From positions 124,001-188,000 of the IMG/VR virus record IMGVR_UViG_3300046507_000667: a DNA stretch of 64,000 nucleotides. One strand, given 5' to 3'. The stretch is from a virus. The position numbers and the translations under genes were made by a program. A model generated the notes under the pieces. The model was given only the letters and a program-made list of their open reading frames with translations, ran no database searches and was not told the DNA's origin. This document shows positions 9,136 to 16,496 of this stretch, one piece after another. Numbering within the stretch: position 1 is the stretch's first letter; each line of letters opens with the position of its first letter.

Positions 9136-9167
9136 ATAATATATCATTAAAAAATAAAGTGATACGA
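9136..9167 (-). promoter_or_regulatory. Promoter-like element, ATATATTAT class
   Basis: Minus-strand order is GTATCACTTTATTTTTTAAT then GATATATTAT (9145-9136), about 45 nt before ATG 9090. It begins a few bases after the terminator of the upstream gene. Confidence 0.65.
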
Positions 9168-9173
9168 TAAACT

Positions 9174-9202
9174 CCCTATACCTTCCGAAGAAGATATAGG
9201 GG
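9174..9202. terminator. Terminator hairpin, CCCTATACC class
   Basis: Stem CCCTATACCTT/AAGATATAGGG with one A-C mismatch, downstream of the minus gene 9244-9648. Confidence 0.7.
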
Positions 9203-9243
9203 TTTATTCTTTACCACGCTCTCAGGTCTACCACGTCCTACCC

Positions 9244-9648
9244 TTACAGGTGATAGCCATTGATTAATAGGCGTTCACCAATTTCGAATAGTGTTTCATG
9301 ATTATCATCATAGACCGAATAAATCTTTTGACGGAGTTTGCCATTTGCTAAAGCATAGACATACTCATCACCAACCCATTGTTGGAGTTCGGTATCATAG
9401 CGAATATCCATGCGGAACTTAATGTCCACATCATTCTTTTCAAGACGAAAAGTTGCTTTGCTGGTGAAAGGTGCAAGAATCGTTTCATTCTTAACAGAAA
9501 TCAAATCATTTGCCCAAGTCATCAGGTCAGAAATAAATTCTGCTTTTTGTGAAGAATGTCGATCTTCTTCTTTGACTTTCTTTAGAAGACTTTCAGTAAT
9601 CTTAACGAAATCTACACCAAAACCCGGTTGTACTTGATCAGTACTCAT
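9244..9648 (-). CDS. Unknown small protein (134 aa)
   Basis: ATG 9648 follows AGAGGAAAAGAA. The product is soluble with a charged N-terminal helical half and a predicted beta-rich C-terminal half. No family recognised. It has its own promoter-like box at 9695-9726 and a hairpin at 9174-9202. Confidence 0.7.
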   Translation of the reverse strand: MSTDQVQPGFGVDFVKITESLLKKVKEEDRHSSQKAEFISDLMTWANDLISVKNETILAPFTSKATFRLEKNDVDIKFRMDIRYDTELQQWVGDEYVYALANGKLRQKIYSVYDDNHETLFEIGERLLINGYHL

Positions 9649-9694
9649 TTCTTTTCCTCTTTAATTAAAGATTTATGTAATACTTGTCAATGGT

Positions 9695-9726
9695 ATAATA
9701 TATCACCAAAAAATAAAGAGATACGC
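9695..9726 (-). promoter_or_regulatory. Promoter-like element, ATATATTAT class
   Basis: Minus strand reads GTATCTCTTTATTTTTTGG followed by TGATATATTATACC; the box is at 9704-9695, about 45 nt before ATG 9648. This is the clearest copy of the consensus. Confidence 0.7.
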
Positions 9727-9730
9727 TATA

Positions 9731-9760
9731 CCCCATACCTCCATCAAGGAAGGTATGGGG
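9731..9760. terminator. Terminator hairpin, CCCCATACC variant
   Basis: Stem CCCCATACCT/AGGTATGGGG downstream of the minus gene 9771-10076, closing the 11144-9771 operon. Confidence 0.8.
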
Positions 9761-9770
9761 ATAATATAAG

Positions 9771-10076
9771 TTAGCTGTCAGCTATCCTATTGAGCAATGC
9801 TGCATAATACTCTTTTGTGTCATAACCATCAGACACTGACTTGTCTGCATCATCAATATAATTTCTTAAAGCAAAGATGAATGCATCCATATCTTCTTCA
9901 TACGATGTATCAGGATCATAGTACTTGAATTCAGTACCAATCAAAGCTGCTAACTTTGAAACCTGACCTATCGTAGCATCAGAAAATATCAAGTCATATT
10001 GTTCCTTCACGTCAAGAGAGCTTTCACGGATATTCTCACAAATACCATGAATGAGTTCTAACTTGAACAGCAGCAT
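9771..10076 (-). CDS. Unknown small acidic protein (101 aa)
   Basis: ATG 10076 overlaps the ribosome-site region left by the upstream gene (9-nt gap), so it is the last gene of a short operon. The product is very acidic with many Asp and Tyr, and probably all-helical. No family recognised. Confidence 0.65.
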   Translation of the reverse strand: MLLFKLELIHGICENIRESSLDVKEQYDLIFSDATIGQVSKLAALIGTEFKYYDPDTSYEEDMDAFIFALRNYIDDADKSVSDGYDTKEYYAALLNRIADS

Positions 10077-10085
10077 TATTTCTCC

Positions 10086-10604
10086 TTAATAATCTTTACC
10101 ACGTACATCATTAAGCTCTTTATCAAGCTTAACAGTACTTACTGATACACATTGAGAGCTAATACGATCTGTCTTTAATTTCTCACAGATATACTTACAA
10201 GCTTGCTCAGTAGTAAGCTTTCCCTCAGTGTACCAAATAGACAATCGGCGATTGCCACGCATACCGAAATCATGATCAAGTTCAATCTTAGTAATAGTAT
10301 TGGTAGATTTACTATCAAGATTGCCTTTAGCTGCAGCATCCTCATATGCTGATTCTTCAGAAGTAAAATACCCTTCTGAAAGTTTTTCAAGCTTGTCGTT
10401 GAACCAATACCACTTATTAGATGTCATCGCTTTAGAGGCAAAGTAACCTGCAGAGTTACAAATGTCTTTAAGCGTACCTTTTTCAGCATCCTTCTTAATC
10501 TGTTCAAGCAAATCAAGAATTTGCTTAACTGACATCGAGTCACTCTTCTTATATTCGCTGAAAACTGCGATTCTTTCTTCGATTGACTTAACCAACGAGT
10601 TCAT
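10086..10604 (-). CDS. Unknown protein (172 aa)
   Basis: ATG 10604 follows AAGGAAAGAAG. A charged N-terminal helical region is followed by a mixed C-terminal half containing an RGNRR stretch. No family recognised. It lies 9 nt before the next gene and 12 nt after the previous one, in one operon. Confidence 0.7.
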   Translation of the reverse strand: MNSLVKSIEERIAVFSEYKKSDSMSVKQILDLLEQIKKDAEKGTLKDICNSAGYFASKAMTSNKWYWFNDKLEKLSEGYFTSEESAYEDAAAKGNLDSKSTNTITKIELDHDFGMRGNRRLSIWYTEGKLTTEQACKYICEKLKTDRISSQCVSVSTVKLDKELNDVRGKDY

Positions 10605-10616
10605 TTTCTTCTTTCC

Positions 10617-11030
10617 TTAGATGATTTCTTGATAATTTTTATAGAAAATACACTGCATCAATTCAAAACAAGCTTCTTCTTTTGTCAAGAAGTATTTTTT
10701 GACAGTCAGTACTTGCTGAAGCTTCTCATTATCATATGCAAGTTCATAAAACTTGAATTGCTTACGAGAAGGACAAAAGTGAGCATAGGCATGATAGTCA
10801 ATCATACCTTCAGTCTTACGTGTCTCAACAATCTGAGTATTCAAGCAACCTAAAACATGCTCACGATTACGGTCAAGCTTTTTGAGAATAACCTTAATCT
10901 GATCAAGACCTCCTACAACTGGAGTTCCTTTCATAGAGATAGGCTTATTTTCATGAAGCTTTTTCGTTACTTCGGCAGCAGCTAAATCAACACCTTCCAA
11001 GGCGCAAGAAACATCAGCCATGGTAACCAT
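10617..11030 (-). CDS. Unknown small protein (137 aa)
   Basis: ATG 11030 follows AAGGAAAAG. The N-terminal half is helical and Lys/Glu-rich; the C-terminal half is aromatic-rich with three Cys. No family recognised. It lies within the operon led by the 34-residue membrane peptide. Confidence 0.7.
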   Translation of the reverse strand: MVTMADVSCALEGVDLAAAEVTKKLHENKPISMKGTPVVGGLDQIKVILKKLDRNREHVLGCLNTQIVETRKTEGMIDYHAYAHFCPSRKQFKFYELAYDNEKLQQVLTVKKYFLTKEEACFELMQCIFYKNYQEII

Positions 11031-11039
11031 TACTTTTCC

Positions 11040-11144
11040 TTAGTTTAAATAGTTATACCACAAATAAAGCAGTGATGCAACAACAGGTGTAACAAGATAC
11101 AGATAGTTGGATGCTACAAATTTCCTAGGTTTATCATCATCCAT
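11040..11144 (-). CDS. 34-residue single-pass membrane peptide
   Basis: ATG 11144 follows AAGAAAAGA and encodes 34 residues ending at TAA 11040-11042. The N-terminus is charged (DDDKPRK) and is followed by a hydrophobic helix of about 20 residues rich in Leu, Val, Tyr and Trp, so an N-in inner-membrane peptide is likely. It is the first gene of the operon; its stop lies 9 nt before the next ATG and overlaps that gene's ribosome-site region. Confidence 0.55.
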   Translation of the reverse strand: MDDDKPRKFVASNYLYLVTPVVASLLYLWYNYLN

Positions 11145-11180
11145 ACAATCTTTTCTTGGAACACAGAAAAACAATGATAA

Positions 11181-11214
11181 TCCTATACTCTCCCTCGTAT
11201 GAAAGAGTATAGGA
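11181..11214. terminator. Terminator hairpin, CCTATACTC variant
   Basis: Stem TCCTATACTCT/AGAGTATAGGA downstream of the minus gene 11229-11438. Confidence 0.75.
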
Positions 11215-11228
11215 TTCCATTACACTAT

Positions 11229-11438
11229 TTAATGTAAAGACATACTGGCCGCGTAATTATTTTCAAGTAGCATACCCATTTCCACTCGCTCTTTTGTTTC
11301 CAACATGTTCTTTCGAACTTCAGGAATCTCCAGATTGAGGAAGTTATGCGCTCCTACATCAAGCAAGTAGAGATGCTCCATGATAGTATTACGCATAACA
11401 AGCTGATGCAAGAATTCTGTTTCAGAGTCAAAGCACAT
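11229..11438 (-). CDS. Unknown small protein (69 aa)
   Basis: The open frame extends upstream to 11555, but ATG 11438 has a strong AAAGGAAAAAT ribosome site and the upstream part overlaps the next gene and an AT-rich leader, so 11438 is chosen. The product is Met/Leu/Glu-rich and helical. No family recognised. A hairpin follows. Confidence 0.6.
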   Translation of the reverse strand: MCFDSETEFLHQLVMRNTIMEHLYLLDVGAHNFLNLEIPEVRKNMLETKERVEMGMLLENNYAASMSLH

Positions 11439-11520
11439 GATTTTTCCTTTTGCAATTAGTAGAATTATTGATTTTATAGTTACAAAGATAAAATATATGT
11501 CTGATTGCTGCTTCAATACC

Positions 11521-11907
11521 CTATGGAAGTTGGGCGTTGATATCTTGCTGAACAAGCTCAGGCTTTTCTAATCGTTTCCAAATTAATAAGCTTGCCACAT
11601 ATGCAGATAATTGATGGAGAACAGTCTGCACCTCTATAAGATAGTGCATTTGATCATTCTTGTCGTCCATTAAGTATATACATATTGCCGTTATCTGATC
11701 TTCGTTATAACGTTGACAATCTAATAATTTTTTAAGCCGAGTAGTATAGTTTTTTGCAATCTTGATCTCTTGCAAGGTAACAAGACTTTTCATTTCTTCA
11801 ATCTTGTTAAAGTATGATTGGATATAAGATACATCATACTTCTTGCCATGTTGAGTGAACTTTTTGAGTTCAGACTTTAGAGACCTTAAAGATGGTAGTT
11901 GTGCCAC
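11521..11907 (-). CDS. Unknown helical protein (128 aa), possible relative of the 12110 product
   Basis: ATG 11907 follows AGGAGATAAAAG. The product is Lys/Leu/Gln-rich, mostly helical, and starts with an L-P-S-L-x-x-L motif matched by the neighbouring 12110-12472 product at the same place; similar size and helical layout suggest old tandem paralogues. No known family. Confidence 0.65.
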   Translation of the reverse strand: MAQLPSLRSLKSELKKFTQHGKKYDVSYIQSYFNKIEEMKSLVTLQEIKIAKNYTTRLKKLLDCQRYNEDQITAICIYLMDDKNDQMHYLIEVQTVLHQLSAYVASLLIWKRLEKPELVQQDINAQLP

Positions 11908-11951
11908 TTTTATCTCCTATAACTGTACTATACATCAGGTACGACATAAAA

Positions 11952-11985
11952 ATAATATATATTTAAACAAAAAATAAGTACAGTA
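11952..11985 (-). promoter_or_regulatory. Promoter-like element, ATATATTAT class
   Basis: Minus strand shows GTACTTATTTTTTG followed by ATATATTAT at 11961-11952, about 45 nt before ATG 11907. Confidence 0.6.
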
Positions 11986-12007
11986 GTAGTAAACCCTATC
12001 CTTCTAA

Positions 12008-12050
12008 ATTAAAATAGTTATATATCGCTACACTCAAATACTATTTTAAT
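12008..12050. repeat. Inverted repeat, 11-bp arms
   Basis: ATTAAAATAGT (12008-12018) and ACTATTTTAAT (12040-12050) are perfect complements around a 21-nt loop. It lies between the terminator of one minus gene and the promoter-like element of the next. An operator or an AT-rich hairpin are both possible. Confidence 0.6.
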
Positions 12051-12069
12051 AAAAACAAAGTTATCACAC

Positions 12070-12101
12070 CCCCTACTCCTTCTCTCAATAAGGAGTAGGG
12101 G
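12070..12101. terminator. Terminator hairpin
   Basis: Perfect 12-bp stem CCCCTACTCCTT/AAGGAGTAGGGG downstream of the minus gene 12110-12472. Confidence 0.8.
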
Positions 12102-12109
12102 ATTATACT

Positions 12110-12472
12110 TTATTCTATATGGGCTAGCTCCTGTTTAGGTTTGTCTAGCTCCAATCGTCGAGTATATAGAACTTTCTTAATCTCTTTAATAGTATTCATT
12201 CGTTTTTTGATGTCTAATACTTCTCTATTGAACATGTAGTCTACGAATTGAACTGCAATATTACCAAACCTCCTAGCAATTAATCGGTTCTCGCCATGAA
12301 TGCGACGAGTTTTCTGATAAAGGAGTTCTAACTGAAACATCACATCACTGTAGTGTTTTCGCTTTCTATTTATAGTACTTTTATCCATGCTTTTGAAGCC
12401 AGTTTTATAGTAATGGAGAGATGCTTCCAAATTAGCAAGACTTGGTATTTCAACCTTTACTGGTGCTGGCAT
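12110..12472 (-). CDS. Unknown basic helical protein (120 aa)
   Basis: ATG 12472 follows GAAAGGAAGATG. The product is rich in Arg and Lys (a KRKH and an RRFG patch) and helical, so nucleic-acid binding is possible but unproven. Its N-terminal I-P-S-L-x-x-L segment resembles the 11521 product. It is a monocistronic unit with its own box and hairpin. Confidence 0.65.
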   Translation of the reverse strand: MPAPVKVEIPSLANLEASLHYYKTGFKSMDKSTINRKRKHYSDVMFQLELLYQKTRRIHGENRLIARRFGNIAVQFVDYMFNREVLDIKKRMNTIKEIKKVLYTRRLELDKPKQELAHIE

Positions 12473-12540
12473 TTCATCTTCCTTTCAAATATTAATATAT
12501 TGCTGACTACTTTTGCAACGGTACTACGTACATCAAATAT

Positions 12541-12570
12541 ATAATATATTTACAAAAAATAAGCAAGTAC
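12541..12570 (-). promoter_or_regulatory. Promoter-like element, ATATATTAT class
   Basis: Minus strand shows CTTGCTTATTTTTTGTAA followed by ATATATTAT at 12549-12541, about 70 nt before ATG 12472. Confidence 0.6.
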
Positions 12571-12578
12571 AAAAATAA

Positions 12579-12607
12579 CCCCATACCCTCTTTTCGAAGG
12601 TATGGGG
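12579..12607. terminator. Terminator hairpin, CCCCATACC variant
   Basis: Stem CCCCATACC/GGTATGGGG downstream of the minus gene 12615-13328. Confidence 0.8.
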
Positions 12608-12614
12608 AATTCAA

Positions 12615-13328
12615 TTACTCATCACGCTTATAGTTAACTTGACGGCTATCCATTACAGCACGCATATCTGCAAGAAGCTTTTCAAAGTTTGCAAGATCTG
12701 CAGCATTCGTTCTAATAAGATCATCAATTCGCTTATCAAACTTCTTATTCACATAAGCTAAGCCAACTGTTTCAATTGACGGATCTTCACTAGTGAGTCG
12801 ATGCAATTCAGCCATTTCTTCATGGCGTTCCTTGTTAATCTTATCAATAGCTTGACCATTCTCTTGCTTTAGTTGCTTAACCTGAACACGAAGACGCTCA
12901 TGAAGAGAAGTTAATGAACTATTGATAGTTTCATTTAATCCTTTACGAAACTCATCACTAGGTGCAATAAGTGCCTTAAACTTAACTTGAATCTCATCTT
13001 CACCATAAACAGCCAGCTTAACATCTTCAGTATTGGCAATACCAAGAAGTGCGAGATGATGATTCATCATTAAAATAAAATCATTAAACTTCTTAAGAGT
13101 ATTATATTCACGAGAATTATAAGACCTTAGATGTTTAACAAGTGCATCGATATTTTTATTATGCAAATTAACATAAGAGCCGGGATTATCAGTATTAATC
13201 TCAACTTCCTTAACGTTATTATTCATAGCTAGATGAATCTTAGTACGAATATTGCTAAAAGCTGTGATAAAATCAGCAAATAGATTAGCGTATTTACTTT
13301 GGGGAAGAGGATGAATTGTAGCAGTCAT
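12615..13328 (-). CDS. Unknown coiled-coil-rich protein (237 aa)
   Basis: ATG 13328 overlaps the stop of the upstream gene by 4 nt, implying translational coupling. Residues about 135-235 are Lys/Glu/Leu-rich with heptad-like spacing, suggesting a coiled coil. No signal or membrane segment and no family recognised. Confidence 0.7.
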   Translation of the reverse strand: MTATIHPLPQSKYANLFADFITAFSNIRTKIHLAMNNNVKEVEINTDNPGSYVNLHNKNIDALVKHLRSYNSREYNTLKKFNDFILMMNHHLALLGIANTEDVKLAVYGEDEIQVKFKALIAPSDEFRKGLNETINSSLTSLHERLRVQVKQLKQENGQAIDKINKERHEEMAELHRLTSEDPSIETVGLAYVNKKFDKRIDDLIRTNAADLANFEKLLADMRAVMDSRQVNYKRDE

Positions 13329-13630
13329 TTGTTAACCTTTTGGGTGAGTTCTTTGAGATAATTGTACTGCTCGATAGGCTCTTTAGTAAAAGCAAGCATG
13401 ATTTCAGAATGCATTGCTTCTACTAAACGAATCATTTCTCTACTAACTTCAGATTTCTTGAAAGCATCAGCTTCAATCAATACTGGACCACTATTGTGGC
13501 GATATCCTACTCTACCATCCTCAAGTATGATTACATCATACAAGTTTCTTGCTGTCTCGTGAGTCAATCGAATAGCTTTAGTTGACTCTTTGGTCTTTTG
13601 GTTTACGAAGACATTGGTAGCAAAGTACAT
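13325..13630 (-). CDS. Unknown small protein (101 aa)
   Basis: ATG 13630 lies 3 nt after the upstream gene's stop and its own stop overlaps the next start, so it is a middle cistron of the 14551-12615 group. Soluble, with no recognised domain. Confidence 0.65.
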   Translation of the reverse strand: MYFATNVFVNQKTKESTKAIRLTHETARNLYDVIILEDGRVGYRHNSGPVLIEADAFKKSEVSREMIRLVEAMHSEIMLAFTKEPIEQYNYLKELTQKVNK

Positions 13631-13633
13631 AGA

Positions 13634-14221
13634 TTATCGCCGTGGTAGTTGAAATACAGGAGCCTTTGCAACTGCTGAAAGAGCAATTGATGAAGCTTCT
13701 TGATTAGCAAAATCAGGATTGCATTCAGGGCGATATACAACCTTGTAATTACGCGCACGCTGTTCAAAACTAACTACATGGCGTAGCTTAATAACTTCAA
13801 CATATGCCTCCCAATGACGTGGAAGACCATCTTTCTTTTCATAAAACTTTTGGAAAGATACTGCAAAGATCTTTTCAACCTTGAATGGATCTGGATGATC
13901 AACGAATGCACAAACTGAATGATTCTTAAGAAGTTCAGCAAGCTGTAGTTGTCGTTCAGCTAGAGTCGTGCCATCAGAAATAAGAGACTGGCGCATCCAA
14001 GCATTGACTTTAGTTGCAATGGCTGGATGAGGAAACTCATTATAACCGCCCATATTCAAATGCATTGCCATTGCTTCAAGAAGATTCCTCTTGGTACGCT
14101 CAATAAAATGATGCTTACCAGTCTTTTCATTGAAACTATAATGACTAATTGACTGTGGCATTGGCTTTACTTGCCGATCAAGAAGTTTACCATCTTTCTT
14201 AAGTTCAAATACGTTTGACAT
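13634..14221 (-). CDS. Unknown protein (195 aa)
   Basis: ATG 14221 follows AAGGAAAGTATC. The product is a His-, Lys- and Arg-rich soluble protein with a predicted beta-rich middle. The C-terminus is Ala/Val-rich and ends in RR. No family recognised. It leads two coupled downstream genes. Confidence 0.7.
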   Translation of the reverse strand: MSNVFELKKDGKLLDRQVKPMPQSISHYSFNEKTGKHHFIERTKRNLLEAMAMHLNMGGYNEFPHPAIATKVNAWMRQSLISDGTTLAERQLQLAELLKNHSVCAFVDHPDPFKVEKIFAVSFQKFYEKKDGLPRHWEAYVEVIKLRHVVSFEQRARNYKVVYRPECNPDFANQEASSIALSAVAKAPVFQLPRR

Positions 14222-14254
14222 GATACTTTCCTTAGTAGATTTATTAGTAAAAAA

Positions 14255-14551
14255 TTAAGCTGATACAGGGATTAAGTTATTAATATTACTGTAATCAAAT
14301 TCACTAGCTGTACAACGACCACGATCTGAGGCACGGTTATAGCGCCAACCTAGACCATTGGATGCACCATCATTTCCTTGGATACACTCATATGGAGTTC
14401 CTTCATTGGAAATTTTGATGATCTTAATCTTCTTACCACCGATTGTATAATAGATCTTACCTACTTTAAAAGGTACACTCTTATCAATCAATGCTTGAAA
14501 TTCTTCTTTCGTAAAACGACGATTCTTTTTGCTTTTAGCGTATGAAGGCAT
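14255..14551 (-). CDS. Unknown small basic protein (98 aa)
   Basis: ATG 14551 follows AAGAGCTACC. The N-terminus is very basic (KSKKNRRF), followed by a small beta-rich domain with GG and NG turns and two Cys. It could be a small nucleic-acid-binding protein, which is inference from charge only. Confidence 0.65.
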   Translation of the reverse strand: MPSYAKSKKNRRFTKEEFQALIDKSVPFKVGKIYYTIGGKKIKIIKISNEGTPYECIQGNDGASNGLGWRYNRASDRGRCTASEFDYSNINNLIPVSA

Positions 14552-14581
14552 GGTAGCTCTTTTATTAGAAGAAAAAGAAAA

Positions 14582-14604
14582 AAGGAACCCATTTAGGATT
14601 CCTT
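14582..14604. terminator. Terminator hairpin
   Basis: Stem AAGGAACCC/GGATTCCTT (one mismatch) downstream of the minus gene 14617-14859, followed on the minus strand by a T-rich run (TTTTTTCTTTTTC). Confidence 0.65.
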
Positions 14605-14616
14605 CTCTGCAATTAT

Positions 14617-14859
14617 TTAAACTGCATTAAATGAGGTCTTTTGCGCCTCATCGGGATTTTCTATTATTTCTTTATAATTATTATATGCAATCACTGTAAA
14701 GAAGATGAAAGTGATTGCCATCGTTACAAGCGCAGCCTTGCGACCAGCAAACAGAAGTACGAAGAAGTTGATAGCTGTAAAGAACATTACAGCTACAGCT
14801 ATTTTCAATGATACCGCCACTTGCAAGGCAGGAATCATCGAAAGATCTATCGTATTCAT
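14617..14859 (-). CDS. Small two-helix membrane protein (80 aa)
   Basis: ATG 14859 follows GAAAGGAAAGAAAC. Two hydrophobic helices (about residues 14-35 and 42-58) are joined by a short RK-containing turn, then a polar tail. It is the last of three consecutive small membrane proteins. No known family; an inner-membrane location is inferred. Confidence 0.65.
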   Translation of the reverse strand: MNTIDLSMIPALQVAVSLKIAVAVMFFTAINFFVLLFAGRKAALVTMAITFIFFTVIAYNNYKEIIENPDEAQKTSFNAV

Positions 14860-14897
14860 GTGTTTCTTTCCTTTCAGTCCGAAGACTCTAATTAGAT

Positions 14898-15116
14898 TTA
14901 TAGCGACTTACGATCAGTAACGATGCTACATAGTAATGCCATAGCAATTACAATCATAACCGACAGGCCTGCACCTACTTTACTAAATGCCTTAATATGC
15001 TCAAAAGGCATTGCCACCATATTCAAAATCATAAAGATAATGATTGGCAGTATAAGAATAACTGCAAGTACACTAAACAGTCCGGGCGTTTTGCCGTTGG
15101 CTTTATTATTAATCAT
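14898..15116 (-). CDS. Small two-helix membrane protein (72 aa)
   Basis: ATG 15116. A short charged N-terminus precedes two hydrophobic helices (about residues 14-35 and 45-63). Size and layout match its two neighbours, though sequence identity is low. Confidence 0.6.
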   Translation of the reverse strand: MINNKANGKTPGLFSVLAVILILPIIIFMILNMVAMPFEHIKAFSKVGAGLSVMIVIAMALLCSIVTDRKSL

Positions 15117-15174
15117 GACGTTATTTACTTTGGTTTGAATATTTATTGGTTTACCTGCAGCTACTCAAATTCAA

Positions 15175-15444
15175 TTAACGCTGATAATGGCTATAGTAAC
15201 GCTTGCCATTGAATTGCTTACGACGTGCCAGACTGATAGCCTGAATGATACGACCATCCATAATCAGCACATACAACGTTCCGAGAAGGAGAGCAATTAC
15301 AAAGAGCAAATTGAAAACGATGATATTTTCTTGAATGAACGGAATCGTTTTGAACTTCTCATAGATACGAGCAAGAAGATTCCAACCAAGAATGATCGTC
15401 GTAACAGTTGCAGCGAAAACAACAGAATTGATAAACTTTTTCAT
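15175..15444 (-). CDS. Small two-helix membrane protein (89 aa)
   Basis: ATG 15444 starts a product with hydrophobic helices at about residues 5-24 and 41-62 followed by a basic tail rich in Arg, Lys and Tyr, probably cytoplasmic. It is the first of three adjacent membrane proteins. The other strand is also open here, but lacks ribosome sites. Confidence 0.6.
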   Translation of the reverse strand: MKKFINSVVFAATVTTIILGWNLLARIYEKFKTIPFIQENIIVFNLLFVIALLLGTLYVLIMDGRIIQAISLARRKQFNGKRYYSHYQR

Positions 15445-15472
15445 GATTCTTTATGATTAATTAGAATGAGAA

Positions 15473-16075
15473 TTAGATAGAATATGGCATTTCTGCCACT
15501 TCCTTTGCATCAACACATTGAAGATCCACTACATTCCAGAACTTATCGATCTGAGCTTTACGATTATTAATCGCATGATCAATCGCTGATTGCTGATCTG
15601 GAAAATCCTGCTGTACTATTGATACATAGTTATTTGCTGCACGAATATCTTTAAGACTTGCAGAGAGAACTGCATATGCATCATCATCATCACCCGTCAT
15701 ATTGCAATGATGAAGTAATTGCTCATCAAATCTCGATACAGCAAGATTATTTGATAAATCAACTACATGCGTCGTGTCTTTATCTTTTTCAGACGCCTTC
15801 TCGAACGCCAGAGGATTAGGGTTACTGTAAAGCGCATCATGGATGGTCTCACCAACAAGGCATTCTTCTTCGTCGCCAAGAGGGATGTGACGCCCAAAAT
15901 CTTCTTGGTAAAGGATTGCATTTGCCGCTCCGATCTTATTTCCGGGAAGACCTGCAACTTCTTTGATTACGAATGAATCCGGATGTTCCTCTGTATTATA
16001 GTGAACTTCAAATTCACCATCTGAATCATCTGTGACAAAACGAAACTTTTCACCTTGTTTAATACGGATTTCCAT
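15473..16075 (-). CDS. Unknown acidic protein (200 aa)
   Basis: ATG 16075 follows AAGGAAAAGAATG. The product is strongly acidic with DDSDGE and DDDD stretches. The N-terminal half is predicted beta-rich and the C-terminal half helical. No domain recognised. It precedes the three small membrane proteins on the same strand. Confidence 0.7.
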   Translation of the reverse strand: MEIRIKQGEKFRFVTDDSDGEFEVHYNTEEHPDSFVIKEVAGLPGNKIGAANAILYQEDFGRHIPLGDEEECLVGETIHDALYSNPNPLAFEKASEKDKDTTHVVDLSNNLAVSRFDEQLLHHCNMTGDDDDAYAVLSASLKDIRAANNYVSIVQQDFPDQQSAIDHAINNRKAQIDKFWNVVDLQCVDAKEVAEMPYSI

Positions 16076-16092
16076 TCTTTTCCTTAATTGGA

Positions 16093-16428
16093 TTAGATTT
16101 CTGGAGGTGCTACAGGAGCAAAGGGAAGAGGTTTATACTCTAATAGAGCCTCGATCCTTGCTATCAATTCTTGTGGTGCTGTAAGTTTAAGCCAAGGTAA
16201 TACTTCTTGGAATAATTGGTAGCAATCTGATTCACGAAAATGTTCTCCTCGTTTATCATATCCTCGCATTATGGCATTTGCAAACCATGAATGCATCCAT
16301 TCTTCATCAAGAGCAGCTACAGGTTCTTTTGTTTTAAGAATATCAACAAAACCTTTAGCCCAATCTCTAGCATCAAAAGAATGATACCAATCTGGTACCT
16401 TACTAGCCCCTTTATCTGAACTTGTCAT
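16093..16428 (-). CDS. Unknown protein (111 aa), probably from a leaderless mRNA
   Basis: ATG 16428 lies only 5 nt downstream of the conserved ATATATTAT box (16442-16434), so transcription should begin at or next to the start codon, and no Shine-Dalgarno sequence is visible. The next Met is residue 45. The product is Trp-rich with a Pro-rich C-terminus. No family recognised. Confidence 0.65.
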   Translation of the reverse strand: MTSSDKGASKVPDWYHSFDARDWAKGFVDILKTKEPVAALDEEWMHSWFANAIMRGYDKRGEHFRESDCYQLFQEVLPWLKLTAPQELIARIEALLEYKPLPFAPVAPPEI

Positions 16429-16433
16429 GAAGA

Positions 16434-16456
16434 TAATATATCAATAAAGAAGATTT
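16434..16456 (-). promoter_or_regulatory. Promoter-like element, ATATATTAT class
   Basis: Minus strand shows TTCTTTATT followed by GATATATTAT (16443-16434), then CTTC and the ATG of the 16093-16428 gene. It starts directly after the hairpin at 16462-16489. Confidence 0.65.
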
Positions 16457-16461
16457 AAATA

Positions 16462-16489
16462 CCCTATACCCTCCGAAGAAGGTATAGGG
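16462..16489. terminator. Terminator hairpin, CCCTATACC class
   Basis: Perfect stem CCCTATACC/GGTATAGGG downstream of the LemA-like gene, closing the 19187-16497 operon. Confidence 0.85.
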
Positions 16490-16496
16490 ATTTTAA

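Noticed and set aside
11439-11555. Upstream extension of the 11229 gene to 11555
   Set aside because: It overlaps the neighbouring gene and an AT-rich leader; ATG 11438 has a clear ribosome site.
15187-15456. Plus-strand ORF of 89 codons opposite the 15175-15444 gene
   Set aside because: No ribosome site, polar composition of an antisense frame, and the minus frame gives a clear two-helix membrane protein.
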